64,000 bases of DNA. Source: JACJYC01 sp964558465. Its GTDB lineage: Bacteria; Bacteroidota; Bacteroidia; Chitinophagales; Saprospiraceae. The stretch lies in the NCBI GenBank assembly GCA_964558465.1, contig CAZLEF010000006.1:48190-112189 (forward strand), in the 5' to 3' direction. The notes beneath the pieces were generated by a model. It saw only the letters and a list, made by a program, of their open reading frames with translations. It searched no databases and had not been told where the DNA came from. The position numbers were made by a program, and so were the translations under genes. Position 1 is the stretch's first letter. Every line of letters begins with the position of its first letter. Shown here one piece after another: positions 36,965-47,360 of this stretch.

Positions 36965-37912
36965 ATGAAAAACGACAAAGTTCTGGTCATTGGCGCCAAT
37001 GGTCAATTAGGTTCAGTGCTGACGCGCGCACTCAGAGATCAATTCGGAACCGATAACGTGCTGGCCACCGATATCCGGATGCCCCTGGAAGAGGAAGGCC
37101 CTTTCGAACTCCTGGATATCGTAGACCGCAGGCAACTGGACCGGCTGGCGCGCAAATACAGGATCACGCAGATCTACCACCTCGCCGCCATTCTGTCCGC
37201 CAAAGGAGAGCAAAACCCGAAACTCGCCTGGGACGTCAACATCAACGGCCTGTTCAATGCGCTCGAATTGGCGCGCGAAGAAAAATTGCGCCTGTTTTTT
37301 CCCAGTACAATCGCAGTTTTCGGCAGCCATACCCCCCGCCAGAATACCCCCCAGGAAACCATTATCCACCCGGAAACGGTGTATGGCATCAGCAAAGCCG
37401 CAGGTGAGAACTGGTGCCAGTATTACCACCTGAAATTTGGGGTCGACGTGCGCTCCCTCCGGTACCCCGGGGTCATCGGATACCAGTCGATGCCCGGCGG
37501 CGGCACCACCGATTATGCGGTGGAGATCTTCCACTATGCTGTCAGGAACGAGCCCTATACCTGTTTTCTTAAACCAGGCGCCCGCCTGCCGATGATCTAT
37601 ATGGCCGACGCCATCCGGGCGACCCTGGAACTGATGAACGCGCCGGAGGAACAGGTCACCGTCCGGACAAGTTACAACTTGGCCGCTATGAGTTTTACAC
37701 CGGCCGAACTGGTGGAAGCCATTCAAAAACATTATCCCGGTTTTGTTACGCGCTACGAACCCGATTTCCGGCAAAACATCGCCGAATCCTGGTCAGAAAG
37801 TATCGACGACAGCGCTGCCCGGCGCGACTGGCACTGGAAACCGGAGTATGACCTGCAGGGCATGACCGAGGATATGATCCTCCATTTAAAGGAACAGTAT
37901 CTGATGGTTTAA
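36965..37912 (+). CDS. tdh: L-threonine 3-dehydrogenase, SDR (epimerase-like) type
   Basis: NAD-dependent dehydrogenase of 315 residues. It has the nucleotide-binding GANGQLG at 10-16, the YHLAAILSAKGEQNP segment, S114/T115, and Y140/K144 in TVYGISKAAGENW, as in the short-chain (epimerase-type) threonine dehydrogenases rather than the zinc enzymes. RSLRYPGVIGY and a YNLAAMSFTPAEL segment are characteristic. It oxidises L-threonine to 2-amino-3-ketobutyrate; the next gene (kbl) cleaves that unstable product, which supports the assignment. Confidence 0.92.
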   Translation: MKNDKVLVIGANGQLGSVLTRALRDQFGTDNVLATDIRMPLEEEGPFELLDIVDRRQLDRLARKYRITQIYHLAAILSAKGEQNPKLAWDVNINGLFNALELAREEKLRLFFPSTIAVFGSHTPRQNTPQETIIHPETVYGISKAAGENWCQYYHLKFGVDVRSLRYPGVIGYQSMPGGGTTDYAVEIFHYAVRNEPYTCFLKPGARLPMIYMADAIRATLELMNAPEEQVTVRTSYNLAAMSFTPAELVEAIQKHYPGFVTRYEPDFRQNIAESWSESIDDSAARRDWHWKPEYDLQGMTEDMILHLKEQYLMV

Positions 37913-37931
37913 AAGTTTATTTTGGTTCGTT

Positions 37932-37983
37932 ATTGTTCATTTTGGTTAACGTCCGTCAACGATGAGGAACAATCATGAACAAT
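37932..37983. repeat. Short inverted repeat between tdh and kbl
   Basis: ATTGTTCAT (37932-37940) and ATGAACAAT (37975-37983) are perfect 9-bp inverted repeats within the 101-bp gap, with a smaller GTTAACG/GTCAACG near-symmetry between them. Could be an operator, hairpin or chance. Confidence 0.3.
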
Positions 37984-38013
37984 CATTTTGCAGTACGATA
38001 AACCAAATAACAA

Positions 38014-39204
38014 ATGTTCAAAAACGTAAAACCCGCATTACAGCAAGAATTGAACGAGATCCGGGAAGCCGGATTGTACAAGGTCGAACGCATCATCACC
38101 AGCCCTCAGGGCGCCGAAATCCGGACCAACGCCAAAGATGTGCTGAATTTTTGCGCCAATAATTACCTGGGGTTATCCGCGCACCCGGAGGTCATCAAGG
38201 CCGCTAAAGCTGCCATTGATTCCCATGGATTCGGCTTGTCGTCCGTGCGCTTTATCTGCGGTACTCAGGATATCCACAAGGAACTGGAACAAAAAACCGC
38301 TGAATTCCTGGGCACGGAAGATGCGATCCTGTATGCCGCTGCTTTTGATGCCAACGGAGGGTTGTTTGAGCCCCTGCTGGGCGAGGAAGACGCCATTATT
38401 TCAGATGAACTGAACCATGCCTCCATTATCGACGGCATTCGCCTGTGCAAGGCTGCCCGCTACCGGTACAAACACAACAATATGGAGGAACTGGAGGCGA
38501 TCTTGAAATCCACCCAGGGCGCCCGCCGCAGAATGATCGCCACCGACGGGGCATTCTCCATGGACGGCACCATCGCACAACTGGACAAGATCTGCGACCT
38601 GGCCGACCAATACGACGCCATGGTCATGATCGACGAATGCCATGCCTCAGGGTTCCTGGGCAAAACCGGCCGGGGTACCCACGAATACCGGAACGTCATG
38701 GGGCGGGTGGACATCATCACCGGCACCTTCGGCAAAGCGCTGGGCGGCGCCTCCGGTGGCTTTACAGCAGCCCGGAAGGAAATCGTGGACCTGCTCCGGC
38801 AGCGGTCGCGACCCTATCTGTTCTCCAATACCCTCGCACCCGCCATTGTTGGCGCCACGATCAAAGTACTGGATCTCCTCAGTTCTTCAACCGCCCTGCG
38901 CGACAAACTCGAAAACAACACCCGGTATTTCCGCAAAGCCATGACGGAAGCCGGTTTCGACATCCTGCCCGGCGAACACCCGATCGTACCCATCATGCTC
39001 TACGACGCGCCCCTGGCTCAGCAATTCGCCAACCAGCTGCTGAATGAGGGGATCTATGTGATCGGCTTTTTTTTCCCGGTAGTGCCCAAGGGCAAGGCCC
39101 GGATCAGGGTTCAGATCTCTGCCGGGCATGAGCAGGCTCATCTGGAGAAGGCGGTGGCGGCGTTTACGAAGGTAGGGAGAGCATTGGGGGTGCTGAAAGG
39201 GTGA
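38014..39204 (+). CDS. kbl: Glycine C-acetyltransferase (2-amino-3-ketobutyrate CoA ligase)
   Basis: PLP enzyme of the alpha-oxoamine synthase family, 396 residues. The PLP lysine is K241 in [15 protein letters not shown]; other hallmarks are [36 protein letters not shown] and [18 protein letters not shown]. It converts 2-amino-3-ketobutyrate plus CoA to glycine and acetyl-CoA. With tdh immediately upstream it completes threonine catabolism. Its TGA stop overlaps the GTG start of the next gene. Confidence 0.95.
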   Translation: MFKNVKPALQQELNEIREAGLYKVERIITSPQGAEIRTNAKDVLNFCANNYLGLSAHPEVIKAAKAAIDSHGFGLSSVRFICGTQDIHKELEQKTAEFLGTEDAILYAAAFDANGGLFEPLLGEEDAIISDELNHASIIDGIRLCKAARYRYKHNNMEELEAILKSTQGARRRMIATDGAFSMDGTIAQLDKICDLADQYDAMVMIDECHASGFLGKTGRGTHEYRNVMGRVDIITGTFGKALGGASGGFTAARKEIVDLLRQRSRPYLFSNTLAPAIVGATIKVLDLLSSSTALRDKLENNTRYFRKAMTEAGFDILPGEHPIVPIMLYDAPLAQQFANQLLNEGIYVIGFFFPVVPKGKARIRVQISAGHEQAHLEKAVAAFTKVGRALGVLKG

Positions 39205-40508
39205 AACAACTATTTAGCGGGGGCAATTTTTTAAAAATAGAATGGCTTATTTTTTTAGGTTTTTTTCTTAGCCGCTGCATATTCAAATGGGTAAGCGGTT
39301 ACGATAATTTTGAGTTGTTTGGAGATTCCTACCGTTATGATGATTTGAGCAACCGGATACTTTCAGGAGATTACAATCTGAATGTTAATGCTTTTATCGT
39401 TGCCCCGTTTTATCCGTTTTTAGTAGCTGGAATAAAACTCCTTTCCGGCGATTATTGGCAATTGGCTATGGTCTGCATCCAGTTTGCAGCGGTTTCCATG
39501 TCGGGTGTCTGGTTGTATCGTTTGTCATTATTGCTTTTTCAAAATAAGACAATTGCGTTGACAACCGCTGTGTTTTATTGTTTATTTCCCAATACCTTAT
39601 GGCTCAACTATACGTTATCCCAGGAGACTCTGTTTCAGGCGCTTTTCATCGGCGCTATTTATTTTTTGGTAGCTGCCCTTAAAAACCTGAAGGGTGCGCT
39701 GATCTGGTCGGCAGTACTTTTCTCGTTGGCTTTTCTTACCAAATCGCACAGTTTGTTATATGCGCCTTTTATTGCATTGTTATTTTTGATGCAGCAAAAT
39801 TTGCCATTTATCAAGCGTTTGTATAGAGCCTCGCTGTACGCGTTGATTTGTCTGGTTTTTACGTTGCCTTATGGGTTATGGAACTTGAGGACAAATGGTT
39901 TATATGTTCTGTCCAGTACAGGTTTTGGTTCAAATTATCATATGCACCATAGCGATGAAGGCTATAAAGAGACATTTCCTGTTGTGGATAGCATTACAGG
40001 TCATCGAAAACCGGGAATTCTTTTCGCCTTTTATCCTGACTATGATTTTGAGAAATATGGAAAAGTGAATCAATTGCCACAGAAGGAAATGCAAGTGCGT
40101 CACTTTCAGATGGCCCGGGAGTGGATAAAAGAACATCCCCGGAAATTCCTTGAATTAAAATGGTTTGCTTTTAGACGCTTCTTTACGCCTGGATTGAGTT
40201 TCGCGCATTATCCGTTCAAACTCTGGTTGGCCACATTGGTCATCAGTCTTCCCTTTTATTTCCTTGCTTATTATGGACTATGGAAAGCGTTTTACATCCA
40301 TATTACCGACCATTGGTGGATGGCTTTCCTTGTGTTCACGATGTTCTTTTTCTTTGTTTTTTTCTGGCCCATGAGCCGATTTCGGACCATCACACTTGAA
40401 CCTTTTTATCTGATGTATGCCGCTTCAGCCTTGATGGATATTTCAGCAGCCTTCAGAAAAAGGAGAAACCTGGCGGTAGGAGCAAAGGCAGACTCGCCAC
40501 AGAGGTAA
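39201..40508 (+). CDS. GT-C family membrane glycosyltransferase (PMT/ArnT-like, GT39)
   Basis: Polytopic membrane protein of 435 residues with about ten helices. The first loop carries an acidic motif ([12 protein letters not shown]), as in GT-C enzymes that take sugars from polyprenyl phosphates, and later helices match the ArnT/PMT layout. It starts with GTG overlapping the kbl stop (GTGA), so it is translationally coupled although unrelated in function. It is visibly more AT-rich than its neighbours, with many TTT/TTA codons, suggesting recent acquisition. Acceptor unknown. Confidence 0.78.
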   Translation: MKQLFSGGNFLKIEWLIFLGFFLSRCIFKWVSGYDNFELFGDSYRYDDLSNRILSGDYNLNVNAFIVAPFYPFLVAGIKLLSGDYWQLAMVCIQFAAVSMSGVWLYRLSLLLFQNKTIALTTAVFYCLFPNTLWLNYTLSQETLFQALFIGAIYFLVAALKNLKGALIWSAVLFSLAFLTKSHSLLYAPFIALLFLMQQNLPFIKRLYRASLYALICLVFTLPYGLWNLRTNGLYVLSSTGFGSNYHMHHSDEGYKETFPVVDSITGHRKPGILFAFYPDYDFEKYGKVNQLPQKEMQVRHFQMAREWIKEHPRKFLELKWFAFRRFFTPGLSFAHYPFKLWLATLVISLPFYFLAYYGLWKAFYIHITDHWWMAFLVFTMFFFFVFFWPMSRFRTITLEPFYLMYAASALMDISAAFRKRRNLAVGAKADSPQR

Positions 40509-40584
40509 ACCGGACCTCACACCCCATCTCCCCGTACGCGGACAACTTCATTGGCTTCACCAAGGCTAGAGTAGTTGTTAAGAA

Positions 40585-40611
40585 TTGTTATTTTTACGCT
40601 GCCTAAATTAT
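40585..40611 (+). promoter_or_regulatory. Possible promoter of fmt
   Basis: TTG at 40585-40587, 16 bp, then TAAATTAT at 40604-40611, a loose match to TAnnTTTG, 30 bp before the fmt start. Confidence 0.35.
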
Positions 40612-40640
40612 GGCCTTTTAGCATTTGTACCAAAAAAAGC

Positions 40641-41564
40641 ATGCATCTGAAAATCGTCTTCATGGGAACCCCCGAATTTGCAGTTCCTTCCCTGAAAATA
40701 CTGGTGGAGAACGGATACGAGGTTGTGGGTGTGGTCACAGCTACAGACAAGCCGGGCGGCCGTGGCGGCAAGGAAATTTTGACTCCGGCGGTCAAGCAGT
40801 ACGCCCTGTCGGCCGGGCTGAGGGTGCTGCAACCGGAAAAATTGCGCGACCCGGTGTTTGTGGAAACCCTGAAGTCGCTCAATGCCGACCTCCAGGTTGT
40901 CGTCGCTTTCCGGATGCTGCCCGAAACGATCTGGAATATGCCTAGATTGGGCACCTTCAACCTGCATGGCTCTCTCCTGCCCAAATACCGGGGTGCTGCG
41001 CCGATCAATTGGGCGGTCATCAACGGTGAAAAGGAAACCGGCGTCACTACCTTTTTTATCCGGCACGAGATCGATACCGGCGATATAATCCATCAGGCCA
41101 GGTTTTCCATCGGGGCCGACGAAACCGCCGGCGAAGTTCATGACCGGCTGATGGAATTAGGCGCCCAACTGGTGTTAAAAACAGTGAAAACCATCGAATC
41201 AGGGCAGTATGAACTGAAAAAACAGGATGAATCACAAGCTTGCCCTGCCCCCAAGATCTTCAAGGAAACCTGCCGGATCCATTTTGACAAGCCGGCCATC
41301 CAGGTGCACAACTTTATCCGTGGGCTCAGCCCCTACCCCGGCGCCTGGACGCTCCTCGACGGAATAGAATTGAAGATCCTGAAGGCCCGGCCGGAAACCG
41401 GATCCCACTCCTACCCTGCCGGTCATTTGGTGACAGACGGACGGACCTATCTTAAATTTGCTACTCCCGACGGTTTCATTGATGTGCTGGAATTGCAGTT
41501 GCAAGGCCGCAAACGGCTGCAAATCACAGATTTTGTCAGAGGTTATCATTTTTCTTTTGAATAA
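40641..41564 (+). CDS. fmt: Methionyl-tRNA formyltransferase
   Basis: Enzyme of 307 residues that formylates initiator Met-tRNA with 10-formyl-THF. It begins MHLKIVFMGTPEFAVPSLK, the standard Fmt start, so ATG 40641 is used rather than the longer frame from 40575. The formyltransferase signature NLHGSLLPKYRGAAPINWAVI and TFFIRHEIDTGDI are present, followed by the C-terminal OB-like tRNA-binding domain. No def gene is adjacent. Confidence 0.96.
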   Translation: MHLKIVFMGTPEFAVPSLKILVENGYEVVGVVTATDKPGGRGGKEILTPAVKQYALSAGLRVLQPEKLRDPVFVETLKSLNADLQVVVAFRMLPETIWNMPRLGTFNLHGSLLPKYRGAAPINWAVINGEKETGVTTFFIRHEIDTGDIIHQARFSIGADETAGEVHDRLMELGAQLVLKTVKTIESGQYELKKQDESQACPAPKIFKETCRIHFDKPAIQVHNFIRGLSPYPGAWTLLDGIELKILKARPETGSHSYPAGHLVTDGRTYLKFATPDGFIDVLELQLQGRKRLQITDFVRGYHFSFE

Positions 41565-41605
41565 AATTTGTGAGGAAATTTTGAATGAGTAAAATTTTTT
41601 AATAA

Positions 41606-43405
41606 ATGAGTTATCAATATATCCATCTGCGCAACCTGCGGTTCGTGGTTCACGAGGTGCTCGGCGCTGAAAGCCTCCGGCAGTTCGAGCGTTTTCAGGC
41701 CTACGACCGGGAATCCATCGACATGGCCATGGACGCGGCGCGCCAGATCGGCGATACCCGCTTGTTCCCGTTTTACCGGATAATGGACAAGGAGAAGGCT
41801 TATTTCAAGGAAGACGGCGTTTGGGTGCACCCCAGCCTGAAAAGCGCCATCAAAGCGCTGGCGGAAGGCGGATGGATCAGCGCAACGGATGATTTTGAGG
41901 AAGGCGGGCAGCAAATGCCCTGGACGGTATTCAACGCATGTCTGCTGATTTTTTACGCGGCAAACGGCAACGCAGCCAGTTACGCCTTCCTGACCCGGGG
42001 CGCCGCCAATCTGATCCGGAGTTTCGGCAGTGAAGATCTGAACCGGATTTTTATCCCGCACATGTATTCCGGCGCATGGCAGGGCACCATGGCGCTGACG
42101 GAACCCCAGGCCGGCAGTTCCATATCCGATATCACCACCTCAGCCAAACTTTTGCCCGACGGCAGTTACCGCATCAAAGGCCAGAAAATTTATATATCCG
42201 GCGGCGACCACGAGGCTGTCGACAATATAGTCCACCTCCTGTTGGCCCGGATCGATGGCGCTCCGGCAGGCGCCAGGGGCATATCCCTTTTTGTGGTTCC
42301 GAAATTCAGGCCGGAAAACGGGACTCTTGTTTCGAACGACGTACTGACGGCCGGCATATTTGGCAAAATGGGCCAGAAAGGGTATGTGGCAGCTCACCTG
42401 ATGCTGGGTGAACACGACAATTGCAGGGGATACCTGGTGGGCTCCCCCAACCAGGGCCTGGCGCACATGTTCCTGATGATGAACGAAGCCCGTGTAGCCA
42501 CCGGCATCATGGCCATCGGCGCCGCCTCGGCAGCCTATTACGCCGCCCTGAAATATGCCAACGAACGGCCGCAGGGCCGGCCTCCGTCCAATAAAGACGT
42601 CTCGCAACCCCAGGTGCTGATCGTGGAACACGCTGACGTCAGAAGAATGCTTTTGTTCCAGAAATCTGTTGTGGAAGGCAGCATCGCCTTGTTGCTGCAA
42701 TGCAGCCAATACGCCGATATTGCTATGGTCGGAACCGAAGAAGAAAAACAAAAAGCCCACCTGTTGCTGGAGATCCTGACGCCGGTTGCCAAATCCTATC
42801 CGGCTGAAATGGGCATCCAGGCGGTGAGCGCTGCAATGCAATGCCTGGGCGGCGCAGGATATTGCGATGATTTCCCGGTCGAGCAATATTACCGCGATAT
42901 CCGGGTGAACGCCATTTATGAAGGCGCCACGGGCATTCACGGCATGGATTTATTGGGCCGGAAAGTGATGCAGGAAGGCGGAAAAGCTTTCGGTTTCCTG
43001 ATGGAAGAGATCCGGGAGACCCTGCAATCCGCCAGGGGAGAAACCGGTCTCGAACGGATATCCGGGTCGTTGGAACAAGCTGCGCAAAGGTTGCAACAAA
43101 CCACATCGGCGCTGATGCTGTTGGCCATAAAGGAAAAACCCGAAGTATTTTTGGCCGACGCAACCTTGTACCTCGAATATTTCGGATTGGTCGTGATCGG
43201 ATGGCAATGGCTGAAACAGGCTGTTGCAGCCAATACGGGCCTGAAAACAGCGGCGTCTGGCGGGGATATCGACTTTTACAAAGGAAAATTGTATACAGCC
43301 GCCTATTTTTTTGAATATGAACTGGTTAAAACGGCCGGGCTCGACACCAGGCTGAACAGTTCAAACCGCATTACCCTGGATATTCATCCCAATTTTATTC
43401 AATAA
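41606..43405 (+). CDS. Acyl-CoA dehydrogenase
   Basis: FAD-dependent acyl-CoA dehydrogenase of 599 residues, longer than the 380-residue core because of an extra C-terminal helical domain, as in Bacteroidota long-chain enzymes. Visible are MALTEPQAGSSISDI (FAD/substrate binding), GIFGKMGQKGYVAAHLML, and AAMQCLGGAGYCDDFPVEQYYRDIRVNAIYEGATGIHGMDL in pieces, with the usual catalytic glutamate in IYEGATG. It opens beta-oxidation of acyl-CoA. Follows fmt by 41 bp but functionally unrelated. Confidence 0.92.
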   Translation: MSYQYIHLRNLRFVVHEVLGAESLRQFERFQAYDRESIDMAMDAARQIGDTRLFPFYRIMDKEKAYFKEDGVWVHPSLKSAIKALAEGGWISATDDFEEGGQQMPWTVFNACLLIFYAANGNAASYAFLTRGAANLIRSFGSEDLNRIFIPHMYSGAWQGTMALTEPQAGSSISDITTSAKLLPDGSYRIKGQKIYISGGDHEAVDNIVHLLLARIDGAPAGARGISLFVVPKFRPENGTLVSNDVLTAGIFGKMGQKGYVAAHLMLGEHDNCRGYLVGSPNQGLAHMFLMMNEARVATGIMAIGAASAAYYAALKYANERPQGRPPSNKDVSQPQVLIVEHADVRRMLLFQKSVVEGSIALLLQCSQYADIAMVGTEEEKQKAHLLLEILTPVAKSYPAEMGIQAVSAAMQCLGGAGYCDDFPVEQYYRDIRVNAIYEGATGIHGMDLLGRKVMQEGGKAFGFLMEEIRETLQSARGETGLERISGSLEQAAQRLQQTTSALMLLAIKEKPEVFLADATLYLEYFGLVVIGWQWLKQAVAANTGLKTAASGGDIDFYKGKLYTAAYFFEYELVKTAGLDTRLNSSNRITLDIHPNFIQ

Positions 43406-43448
43406 ATTTAATTCTTTTAATGACCCTCAAATCCTCCGTTTGCGAAAG

Positions 43449-46400
43449 ATGCGGATTCTAAAGATCCATATCAGAAATATCCATTCTCTGCGGGAGGCGG
43501 TCACCATCGATTTTGAATCGCCGCCGCTGCGGGGCGTTGGTTTATTTGCCATCACCGGCGATACAGGGGCGGGTAAAACCACCATTCTGGACGCTATCAC
43601 ACTGGCCTTGTACGGACGCGTCCACCGGAATAAGGAAGTCCGGGAGGTCATGAGTTACGGAGCGGTTGAAAGCCTCGCCCAGGTAGATTTCGAAAGCCCC
43701 TCCGGCAGATACCGGGCCGCCTGGAACATCTGGAGAAGCCGCGGAAAACCGGAGGGCAGCATCCAGGGCCCCAAACGGGATCTCGCCCTGTGGAACGCTG
43801 AAAAAGAGGTATTTGAGATCATCGCGGAAAGAATTAAAGAAGTGGACGAACAGGTGGAAAAGGCCACCGGGCTCGATTATGACCGCTTCACGAGGTCAGC
43901 CCTGTTGTCCCAGGGTGATTTTGCGGCCTTCATGCGCGCCGGCGAACGGGAAAGGAGCGACCTGCTGGAGCGCATCACCGGTTCGGCGATTTACACCCAA
44001 TTATCTGTCGCCGCTTTTGAAAAATATAAAGAAGAGACCGCCCTGCTCGAACAATTGCGCAGGCAGAAAGAGCATCTCACCGTTTTGTTGCCGGAAGAAA
44101 TCCAGGTTCTGGAGGAAAACCTGGATGACCTGCAAAATGTGGCTGCCGCGGTGGAAGAAAACCTGAAAACACTCCGTCTGCATTACCAGGATTGGATCAG
44201 CCTGGAAGAGCTTCAGCAAAAGCTCACGATCCTCCAGCAGCGCCAAACCGAACTGCAACTGGAAAAAACAGCTTTGCAACCGGATCTGGAGGCGCTGGAA
44301 AGGAGCGGTCGAACGGTCCCTTTCCGGACGGACCTCCAAAGGATCTCCGACTGGGAAGAGGAAAAAACCAAGGTGCTCCAGAACAAGGAACAACTGGAAG
44401 CTGCCCTCGGCGAACAAGCTGAAAAACTGGCGTTGAACGCTGCGCAATTGGCCGAAAAGGAGGCGAACTGGCAAAATCTGCGGTCAGAATGGGTGGTTTT
44501 CCAAAAGGTATACGAAACGGTTCTTCAACTGGATACCCGCATCCGGGAAAAAAAAGAGCAACTCGGCCTTCAGGAATCCGAATTCATGGAACTGGCCGGG
44601 AGCCATTCTGCCGTCCGGGCGGCACAAGATCATCTTGCGGAAAAACTAAAAACCACCGACCGGAAAATACAGGAACTGGAGACCTGGCTCACCGGAAAAG
44701 AAACCTGGGAGGGGCTGGCCGCTGAATTGCCGGGGTTCGAGATCCGGCGGGACCAACTCCGGGAGGTTTTTAAGCGCCAGAAAACCCTGGAGGAAGAGTC
44801 GGAGGCCCTTTCCGAAGCCATAAAGAAGAACGAAGCCGGTATTTCCGCACTCCAAAAAGATTTGAACGAAAACGAACAGCAGCGAGAGGCATATGCGAAG
44901 GCTTTCGAAGAAAACATCCCGGAGAAATTTGCCAGCGAACGGGCCGAACTCATTACACTCCTTTATAAAGAAATTGATAGCCTGAACGAGGAAAAACAGC
45001 AGTTGGAGCAGTTGCTCCGGCTCTCCGACCAATACCAGCGGATGTTGGCCGACCTTTCCGAAACCGAAGAGGAAATTGAAAGCCTGCTCAATGCAGAGCT
45101 CGAGTTGAACAAACAGATCATGAATTCACTGGAGCCGCTCGACATCCTTGGCGAAACACTCCGGTTTAAACAAAATATTTATGAGCAACAACTGACCATT
45201 GCCAGTTATGAAAAAGACCGGGCCGCATTGAAAGAGGGTGATCCCTGCCCGGTTTGTTTGTCGGTCCACCACCCTTTCCGGGAGCACGAACACTTCAAAC
45301 CTTTTACTGACCAGGCCCGGATGGAGATGGAAGCCGTCCGCAAAAAATATGAAACCGCTTACGCCCGGCATAAACACCTGCTGGACGAACAAACCGCCCT
45401 GAATACCAAGATCGGACAACTAAGGGGGCAGGATTACCAGGAAAAAAGCGGCCAGGCGAGGAAACAATTCGAACGCATCCTGGAATTTGAAGAACAACTC
45501 CAGCAATTCTCAGTACACCTGTTACCCGGGCATTTTGAGGAGGCGCAAGGCCAGGTTCTGAGGAACCGCATCCTGGAAAGGACCAACCTCATCCAGGCGC
45601 GCAGGGAAGTGCAAACCCTGCTGAATCAAATTCACCAAAAACTGGAGGGGCTGGAAAAAAGCAACCAGACCATCCAGGAGCAACTGACCGTACAAACGGC
45701 AGACCTCCGGCATCTATTGGAAAAAAAATCCCTCCTGGATACCCAGCGCAAGGACCTTCAGGCGCAATTTGCTCAAGGGGCAGAAAGCCTGAACCAAATG
45801 CTGGCCAGATTCGGAATGACGTTCGACCCCGGCAACGGCAAGGCCCTTTTTGAAGAATTAAGCGGCATGTCGACCGCTTTCCGCCAGGCCAAATCGGCAT
45901 TGACCAGCCTTCAGGAAGAAAAAAAACTCAGCCTCCAGGCTTTGGACCAGCAACTCGAACAGCAAAATGACCTTGAACAAAAACTGAAAACGCTCAAAAG
46001 CGCCCTGGATAAAAACAAGAACACCTTGTCCGGCCTGGAGTCGGAACGAACCCAACTTTTTGGAGACAAAAACCCTCTGGAAGAAAAGGAACGGGTAGCT
46101 GCAGGCCTCGACCAGACCGAAAGCGAGTTAAAAACCCTGCGAACGGAAATGGGGCGACTGGAGTCCGGAATGGAATCCACCCGGAACCTGCTGCTGGAAA
46201 AACAGGACCAACTGACCCGGTTGACGGCCCGCCTGGACACACTGATACCCGGTTTGACCACCCATGCAGCGGCAGCCGGATTTGAATCCCTGGAGCAACT
46301 TCAATCCGCCATTTTGCCCCCGGAAAAGGAAGACCATATCCGGGAAATTAAAAAAGCAATAGAACAGCGGGAGATCGCCCATTCCGAATCCCTGGCAGAT

Positions 46401-47114
46401 ACCCTGAAAAAATCTGAACTCGTGGCCCGGAAGCTCAGGGATCTTCCACCAAAAAATGAGATTGAACAGGCATTGGCAAGCCAGGAATCCATTCAACAAA
46501 ACACCTTGGTGGAAACCGGCGCCATCCGGGAGAAACTGGCGGAACAGTCCAGGCGCAAAAAAGCAACAGAGGAACTGGCCGGCAAAATAGAAGCCCGGAA
46601 AAAAGAATGGCTGCGCTGGGGGCGTTTAAATGACCTGATCGGGCAGGCCGACGGCAAAAAATTCCGCATATTTGCACAAGGATTGACCCTCCAGAAACTG
46701 GTGCAACTGGCCAATTTACAGCTTGAAAAACTCAACGGGCGTTATTTCATCCGGAAAAGAAGCAACGACGACCTCGAACTGGATATCGTAGACACGTATC
46801 AGGCCAACAATATCCGCTCGATGAATACGCTGTCGGGCGGCGAGAGCTTCCTGGTCAGCCTGGCCCTGGCCCTTGGGCTTTCCGACCTGGCCGGAAAAAA
46901 CACCCGTATTGATTCTTTGTTCATCGACGAGGGGTTCGGCGCCCTCGACGACAGCAGCCTCGACCTGGCCATCACCACGCTGGAGAACTTGCAGGCTACC
47001 GGAAAGACGATCGGCCTCATTTCACACGTTCCGGCATTGAAGGAACGGATCGGGGTGCAGATACAGGTACATAAAAGAGGTAACGGATTCAGCCTGGTGG
47101 AGCTTCGGGGGTAG
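43449..47114 (+). CDS. sbcC: SbcC/Rad50-like SMC-type exonuclease ATPase
   Basis: Large coiled-coil ATPase of 1221 residues. The N-terminal ABC half has Walker A ITGDTGAGKTTILDA; long coiled coils surround a zinc-hook CPVC at C600-C603 (GDPCPVCLSVHH); the C-terminal half has the signature LSGGESFLVSLALALGLSDL and Walker B SLFIDEGFGALDD. This is SbcC/Rad50, which with SbcD/Mre11 processes hairpins and DNA ends. ATG 43449 (MRILKIHIRNIHSL) is preferred over TTG 43440. sbcD is not next to it, which is unusual but not rare. Confidence 0.93.
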   Translation: MRILKIHIRNIHSLREAVTIDFESPPLRGVGLFAITGDTGAGKTTILDAITLALYGRVHRNKEVREVMSYGAVESLAQVDFESPSGRYRAAWNIWRSRGKPEGSIQGPKRDLALWNAEKEVFEIIAERIKEVDEQVEKATGLDYDRFTRSALLSQGDFAAFMRAGERERSDLLERITGSAIYTQLSVAAFEKYKEETALLEQLRRQKEHLTVLLPEEIQVLEENLDDLQNVAAAVEENLKTLRLHYQDWISLEELQQKLTILQQRQTELQLEKTALQPDLEALERSGRTVPFRTDLQRISDWEEEKTKVLQNKEQLEAALGEQAEKLALNAAQLAEKEANWQNLRSEWVVFQKVYETVLQLDTRIREKKEQLGLQESEFMELAGSHSAVRAAQDHLAEKLKTTDRKIQELETWLTGKETWEGLAAELPGFEIRRDQLREVFKRQKTLEEESEALSEAIKKNEAGISALQKDLNENEQQREAYAKAFEENIPEKFASERAELITLLYKEIDSLNEEKQQLEQLLRLSDQYQRMLADLSETEEEIESLLNAELELNKQIMNSLEPLDILGETLRFKQNIYEQQLTIASYEKDRAALKEGDPCPVCLSVHHPFREHEHFKPFTDQARMEMEAVRKKYETAYARHKHLLDEQTALNTKIGQLRGQDYQEKSGQARKQFERILEFEEQLQQFSVHLLPGHFEEAQGQVLRNRILERTNLIQARREVQTLLNQIHQKLEGLEKSNQTIQEQLTVQTADLRHLLEKKSLLDTQRKDLQAQFAQGAESLNQMLARFGMTFDPGNGKALFEELSGMSTAFRQAKSALTSLQEEKKLSLQALDQQLEQQNDLEQKLKTLKSALDKNKNTLSGLESERTQLFGDKNPLEEKERVAAGLDQTESELKTLRTEMGRLESGMESTRNLLLEKQDQLTRLTARLDTLIPGLTTHAAAAGFESLEQLQSAILPPEKEDHIREIKKAIEQREIAHSESLADTLKKSELVARKLRDLPPKNEIEQALASQESIQQNTLVETGAIREKLAEQSRRKKATEELAGKIEARKKEWLRWGRLNDLIGQADGKKFRIFAQGLTLQKLVQLANLQLEKLNGRYFIRKRSNDDLELDIVDTYQANNIRSMNTLSGGESFLVSLALALGLSDLAGKNTRIDSLFIDEGFGALDDSSLDLAITTLENLQATGKTIGLISHVPALKERIGVQIQVHKRGNGFSLVELRG

Positions 47115-47180
47115 AGCGCAGGCGGCAGTTGGAATGGATTTATGGAGCCTGGAGTTGTTCAAATACGCCAACCTTCCTCA

Positions 47181-47232
47181 ATTCCTCAGTTCCTCACCGC
47201 CCTGCTGGCGGTTAAAAATTCCTCAGTTCCTC
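47181..47232. repeat. 15-bp direct repeat flanking a small hairpin
   Basis: ATTCCTCAGTTCCTC occurs at 47181-47195 and 47218-47232. Between them ACCGCC (47196-47201) pairs with GGCGGT (47207-47212) around CTGCT. It lies in the 246-bp gap after sbcC. It looks like a small dispersed element; no gene is seen in this gap. Confidence 0.6.
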
Positions 47233-47360
47233 CGCCTATCATTTGAGGTTCAATTTCCTTTTTCTGCTAGGATTGACCGATAATTGTGAAGGGCTCATCG
47301 AAAAAGGGTTGGAAATCTTTAACTATTTGGCTTATATTAGAGTTTTCAAAATAAACACAT

